A DNA stretch of 62,956 nt, from positions 102,653 to 165,608 of the forward strand of contig NZ_QUIV01000005.1 of the NCBI RefSeq assembly GCF_003480315.1, in the 5' to 3' direction. The notes beneath the pieces are model-generated. The model saw only the letters and a program-made list of their open reading frames with translations, made no database searches and was not told the DNA's origin. This document shows, piece after piece, positions 60,020-62,956 of the stretch. The position numbers were made by a program, and so were the translations under genes. Source of the stretch: Clostridium sp. AM33-3. GTDB lineage: Bacteria; Bacillota; Clostridia; Lachnospirales; Lachnospiraceae. The first letter of the stretch is position 1, and every line of letters starts with the position of its first letter.

Positions 60020-60448
60020 TTATGTTAAATTATCCGGTCCAAAGCCCAGCGGCAGCAGTTCTTTTAAGGAAAAGATCTCATATTGCTTCTTTGATGTTGC
60101 CAGAATAATCTGAAACTCCTCCGGATCACAAAACTCCATCATCACCTGACGGCAGACGCCGCAGGGAGCTGCATACTTGTTTAATTCCTTGTTCATGCCG
60201 CCAACTATGCAGATGGCATCAAATTCCAGCACGCCTTCGCTGACTGCTTTAAAAAACGCAGTGCGTTCTGCGCAGTTGCTTGGGGTGTAGGCTGCATTCT
60301 CAATATTGCAGCCGCCGTATACACTGCCGTTTTTGGCAAGCAGCGCTGCGCCCACATGAAAATGGGAATACGGCGCATAAGAATAATCCATCATGCCGAT
60401 GGCCTGATCGATCAATGCCTCAATCTGGTTCTTTTCCAGTTTCTTCAT
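60020..60448 (-). CDS. cdd: Cytidine deaminase
   Basis: 142 aa. Zinc-binding motifs NCAERTAFF and [13 protein letters not shown] give the three-cysteine, tetrameric class. It deaminates cytidine and deoxycytidine to uridine forms, which Udp then splits. The start is ATG 60448, ten bases after AAAGGAG; a TTG at 60457 is too close. Confidence 0.95.
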   Translation of the reverse strand: MKKLEKNQIEALIDQAIGMMDYSYAPYSHFHVGAALLAKNGSVYGGCNIENAAYTPSNCAERTAFFKAVSEGVLEFDAICIVGGMNKELNKYAAPCGVCRQVMMEFCDPEEFQIILATSKKQYEIFSLKELLPLGFGPDNLT

Positions 60449-60507
60449 AAAACTCAAACTCCTTTATTGCTTCGCCCGCTAAGCTTTCCGAGCAGCCGGT
60501 CCGGTGA

Positions 60508-61173
60508 TCAATAGCCGGTTGCCTCCTCCTGCTTTACCAGCTTGATGATACGGCTGGTGCCAAGACGGTCAGCTCCCAGAGCAAGGAACTTTTCTGCATC
60601 ATCCAGGGAAGAAATACCACCTGCTGCTTTCATCTTCACATTCGGTCCAATATGCTCAGAAAACAGCCTGATATCATCAAAGGTTGCTCCTGCTTTTGAA
60701 AATCCGGTAGAGGTCTTGATATAATCTGCTCCTGCTCTGGTCACCACCTCGCACATGCGGATTTTTTCTTTCTCAGTGAGAAGACAGGTTTCGATGATCA
60801 CTTTCAGGATTTTAGCGCCGCATGCTTTTTTCAGGGTACGGATTTCCTCCTCGATACAGTCGAATCTGCCGTCCTTTACCCAGCCGATATTGATCACCAT
60901 ATCAATTTCATCTGCGCCATTGGCAAGCGCATCCTTTGTTTCAAATTCCTTGACAGCAGTAGTCATATAGCCATTCGGAAAACCAATGACAGTGCAGACT
61001 GCCATCTTATCCTGAAGATATTCTTTTGCCTGTTTTACATAGGACGGCGGAATACAGACAGAAGCAGTCCCGTAAGCAACCGCATCATCACAGATTTGTT
61101 TGATCTCAGCCCAGGTTGCAGTCTGAGTCAGCAGCGTATGGTCAACATGCTTTAAAATTTCTTTTATATCCAT
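60508..61173 (-). CDS. deoC: Deoxyribose-phosphate aldolase
   Basis: 221 aa TIM barrel. Schiff-base lysine in [15 protein letters not shown] near residue 152; FPNGYMTT and [14 protein letters not shown] near the middle. It splits deoxyribose 5-phosphate to glyceraldehyde 3-phosphate and acetaldehyde. GGGGG precedes the ATG. Confidence 0.95.
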   Translation of the reverse strand: MDIKEILKHVDHTLLTQTATWAEIKQICDDAVAYGTASVCIPPSYVKQAKEYLQDKMAVCTVIGFPNGYMTTAVKEFETKDALANGADEIDMVINIGWVKDGRFDCIEEEIRTLKKACGAKILKVIIETCLLTEKEKIRMCEVVTRAGADYIKTSTGFSKAGATFDDIRLFSEHIGPNVKMKAAGGISSLDDAEKFLALGADRLGTSRIIKLVKQEEATGY

Positions 61174-61222
61174 TGTATGGATCCCCCTTATATATTATGA
61201 ATTATTTGGACTGCCGATATGA

Positions 61223-61933
61223 TCAGGCCAGCTCCAGCGCAATTTCCATCATCTTGTTAAAGCCAAGCTGACGTTTTTCTGCGCTCAGGCGTTCGCCTGT
61301 ATACAGATGATCGGAAATTGTCAGCAGGCAAAGTGCTTTCTTTCCGGCCTTCGCCGCATTCATGTAGAGGGCAGCCGCCTCCATTTCTACTGCAAGCACG
61401 CCCATGCCACGCCATAGATCATTGACATTTCCCATCTCGTTGTAGAAAATATCGGAGGAAAGCACATTTCCGACTACAACATCGGTTCCCTGGCGTTTTG
61501 CTGTCTCAACAGCCCGGCTTAACAAATCGTAATCCGCGATTGGTGCAAACGTTCCCGGGAGGCCATATTGATATGCGTAATTGGAATCGGTACAGGCACC
61601 CATTCCGATCACTACATCCATCAGCTTCATGTGATCCTGCAAGGCACCTGCAGAACCAATGCGGATAATCTGGTCTACCCCATAGAAGTTAAAAAGCTCA
61701 TAGGAATAGATTCCCATGGATGGCATGCCCATGCCTGCGCCCATAACGGAAATCTCTTTTCCTTTGTAGGTTCCGGTATATCCGAACATATTGCGGACCG
61801 CGGTTACCTGTCTTGCATTTTCCAGATATGTATCTGCAATGTACTTCGCACGCAGCGGATCTCCCGGCATCAGTACGGTTTTTGCAAAATCGCTGGCTTT
61901 TGCACTATTATGCGCAGTTGGTGTGTTCGTCAT
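61223..61933 (-). CDS. deoD: Purine-nucleoside phosphorylase, DeoD type
   Basis: 236 aa hexameric NP-I family protein: TVLMPGDPLRAKYIA near residue 25, VMGAGMGMPSMGIYSYEL near 63, IRIGSAGAL, and VEMEAAALY near 178. It phosphorolyses purine nucleosides to base and pentose 1-phosphate. The start ATG 61933 follows AAAGGAG; earlier ATGs are too close or without a site. Confidence 0.95.
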   Translation of the reverse strand: MTNTPTAHNSAKASDFAKTVLMPGDPLRAKYIADTYLENARQVTAVRNMFGYTGTYKGKEISVMGAGMGMPSMGIYSYELFNFYGVDQIIRIGSAGALQDHMKLMDVVIGMGACTDSNYAYQYGLPGTFAPIADYDLLSRAVETAKRQGTDVVVGNVLSSDIFYNEMGNVNDLWRGMGVLAVEMEAAALYMNAAKAGKKALCLLTISDHLYTGERLSAEKRQLGFNKMMEIALELA

Positions 61934-61971
61934 AATCATCTTCTCCTTTCTTTCCATAAGATTTCGTTTTT

Positions 61972-62751
61972 TCAGACTTGTGCTGCATCTTCCATGATCA
62001 GTTTCCGGATCGACTCGATCGCTACCCGGATTGCCATATCGGTATCATGGGCTACCGGATTCGGCAAACCCTGTTTCTCACGCTCCTGATTTGCCATCAC
62101 TAAAAACACAGATCCACAGCGTACATGAAGCGTACTTGCCACAATGAAGAGTGCCGCAGACTCCATCTCGGACGCCAGACAGCCCAGACGTTTCCAGGCC
62201 TCCCATTTGTTCAGAAGCTCATAACTCACCGGCATGGCTTCCGGCGAATGCTGGCCATAGAACGCGTCCTTGCACTGCACCACACCAACATGACAGGTCT
62301 GGCCCAGTTCTCTGGCGGAAGCCCGCAGTGCATTGGTGATGTCCAGATCCGCAATGGCCGGAAATTCGATCGGTGCATATTCCTTGCTGGTTCCTTCCAT
62401 GCGGATGGCACCGCTTGCCACAACCACATCCCCGCTCTTGACATCCAGCTGCACGCCGCCGCAGGTACCCACACGGATAAAGGTATCTGCACCGCACTTC
62501 ACCAGTTCTTCCATAGCAATGGATGCAGACGGACCGCCAATACCGGTGGAAGTCACACTAACTTTCACGCCGTCTAAATAGCCTGTGTAGGTTACATATT
62601 CACGACTGTCTGCCACCAGCCTGGCATCGTCAAAATAAGCTGCAATCTTCGCACAGCGTTTTGGGTCTCCCGGAAGGATTACGTAACGTCCAACCTCTCC
62701 TGCTCCAACCTGAATGTGATACTGCTTATCCGGATTTTCTGAATACTTCAT
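61972..62751 (-). CDS. udp: Uridine phosphorylase
   Basis: 259 aa NP-I family protein. [14 protein letters not shown] near residue 24, [18 protein letters not shown] near 66, [13 protein letters not shown] and [13 protein letters not shown] near 194 mark the uridine class. It yields uracil (to upp) and ribose 1-phosphate (to deoB). First gene of the operon; GGGGGAATG precedes the ATG at 62751. Confidence 0.94.
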   Translation of the reverse strand: MKYSENPDKQYHIQVGAGEVGRYVILPGDPKRCAKIAAYFDDARLVADSREYVTYTGYLDGVKVSVTSTGIGGPSASIAMEELVKCGADTFIRVGTCGGVQLDVKSGDVVVASGAIRMEGTSKEYAPIEFPAIADLDITNALRASARELGQTCHVGVVQCKDAFYGQHSPEAMPVSYELLNKWEAWKRLGCLASEMESAALFIVASTLHVRCGSVFLVMANQEREKQGLPNPVAHDTDMAIRVAIESIRKLIMEDAAQV

Positions 62752-62858
62752 CTTTCATTCCCCCATTTCATTGATCTGAATGCCTGCCACAGGCTGATAG
62801 TGTCTTCAGCTTCGCTCATTTTGTTCATTTTCACATTTTATATCTTTATTCTACCATA

Positions 62859-62887
62859 TTTATATCACATTTTTCATAAGCAAGAAA
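62859..62887 (-). promoter_or_regulatory. Extended -10 promoter for udp operon
   Basis: Reading leftward, TTTCTT (62887-62882), 17 bases, TATAAA (62864-62859) with the TGA extension. The flanking TGAAAAATGTGATAT is identical to that of the MATE promoter near 2540. The -35 is poor. Confidence 0.45.
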
Positions 62888-62956
62888 GGACAAATTACAA
62901 TTTAGAGAATAACCAATAAGGTCCGAAGGTTCGGTCAGGCCCTACAGAATAAGCAG
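62888..62956. other. Right edge of window, no gene
   Basis: AT-rich spacer followed by AAGGTCCGAAGGTTCGGTCAGG at 62918-62939 (CCGAA-CC-TTCGG hairpin on the leftward strand). AAGGTCCGAAG is shared with the outer end of the 16113-16328 inverted repeat; the rest is cut off. Confidence 0.4.

Noticed and set aside
1..62956. CRISPR array, prophage or intact insertion sequence
   Set aside because: No regularly spaced direct repeats with unique spacers, no transposase or phage structural genes. The tyrosine recombinase is XerD-like with housekeeping neighbours.

Overview
The window looks like a chromosomal segment of a spore-forming, low-to-mid GC Gram-positive anaerobe of class Clostridia, most likely family Lachnospiraceae. 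The basis is the sporulation genes (spoIIM-like, gerW/DUF2953), DapL-type lysine biosynthesis, RqcH, Asp23/FakA, a Trp T-box, consensus SigA-type promoters, strong AGGAGG ribosome sites and the Firmicutes order yicC-gmk-rpoZ-rimO-pgsA-cinA. The genus cannot be read from the sequence. No prophage, intact insertion sequence, rRNA operon or CRISPR array is seen; almost everything is housekeeping.

Layout. 1-5 kb: the start of a leftward gene, a divergent GntR regulator, a MATE exporter, an SDR oxidoreductase and tmcAL. 4.7-12.8 kb: a leftward run of a methyltransferase, UPF0210, ACT, walJ, coaE, sseB, polA and a small zinc-finger membrane protein. 13-16 kb: rightward dapL, tRNA-Leu(CAA), a lipoprotein and upp, closed by a large inverted repeat. 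16.3-31.3 kb: leftward lbH, topB, amidase, xerD, spoIIM, nudF, proC, a DEAD-box helicase, an L,D-transpeptidase with a two-component system, and a Trp-type ABC transporter behind a tryptophan T-box. 31.3-36.1 kb: recG, fakA, asp23, and rpmB facing the other way. 36.2-43.5 kb: a small membrane protein, gerW, DUF2953, an unknown gene, cinA, pgsA, rimO, rpoZ, gmk, yicC. 43.6-50.2 kb: rqcH, ogt, a CydDC-like exporter pair and an HD protein. 50.2-57.1 kb: the accessory-looking part, with Nudix, cutC, a second MATE, a CatA-like acetyltransferase, a nuclease-ATPase, an unknown membrane protein and a YbaK-Nudix fusion. 57.2-62.8 kb: serS and the nucleoside-salvage operon udp-deoD-deoC-cdd-deoB.

How the genes work together. 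The deo block breaks nucleosides to bases and pentose phosphates, while upp returns uracil to UMP. The T-box leader, with specifier UGG, senses uncharged tRNA-Trp and controls tryptophan-type uptake. The histidine kinase, response regulator and L,D-transpeptidase look like an envelope-response unit. CinA, PgsA and RimO are tightly overlapped and probably co-translated.

Most novel material. There are three families of non-coding repeats: a 77-bp element in one single and one tandem copy, a 216-bp near-perfect inverted repeat after upp, and elements ending in GTTACTGT. Other points are a terminator-like hairpin at the very start of the DEAD-box helicase leader, an uncharacterised nuclease-ATPase/membrane-protein pair, and a YbaK-Nudix fusion. 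No clearly new system can be proved from this sequence alone.
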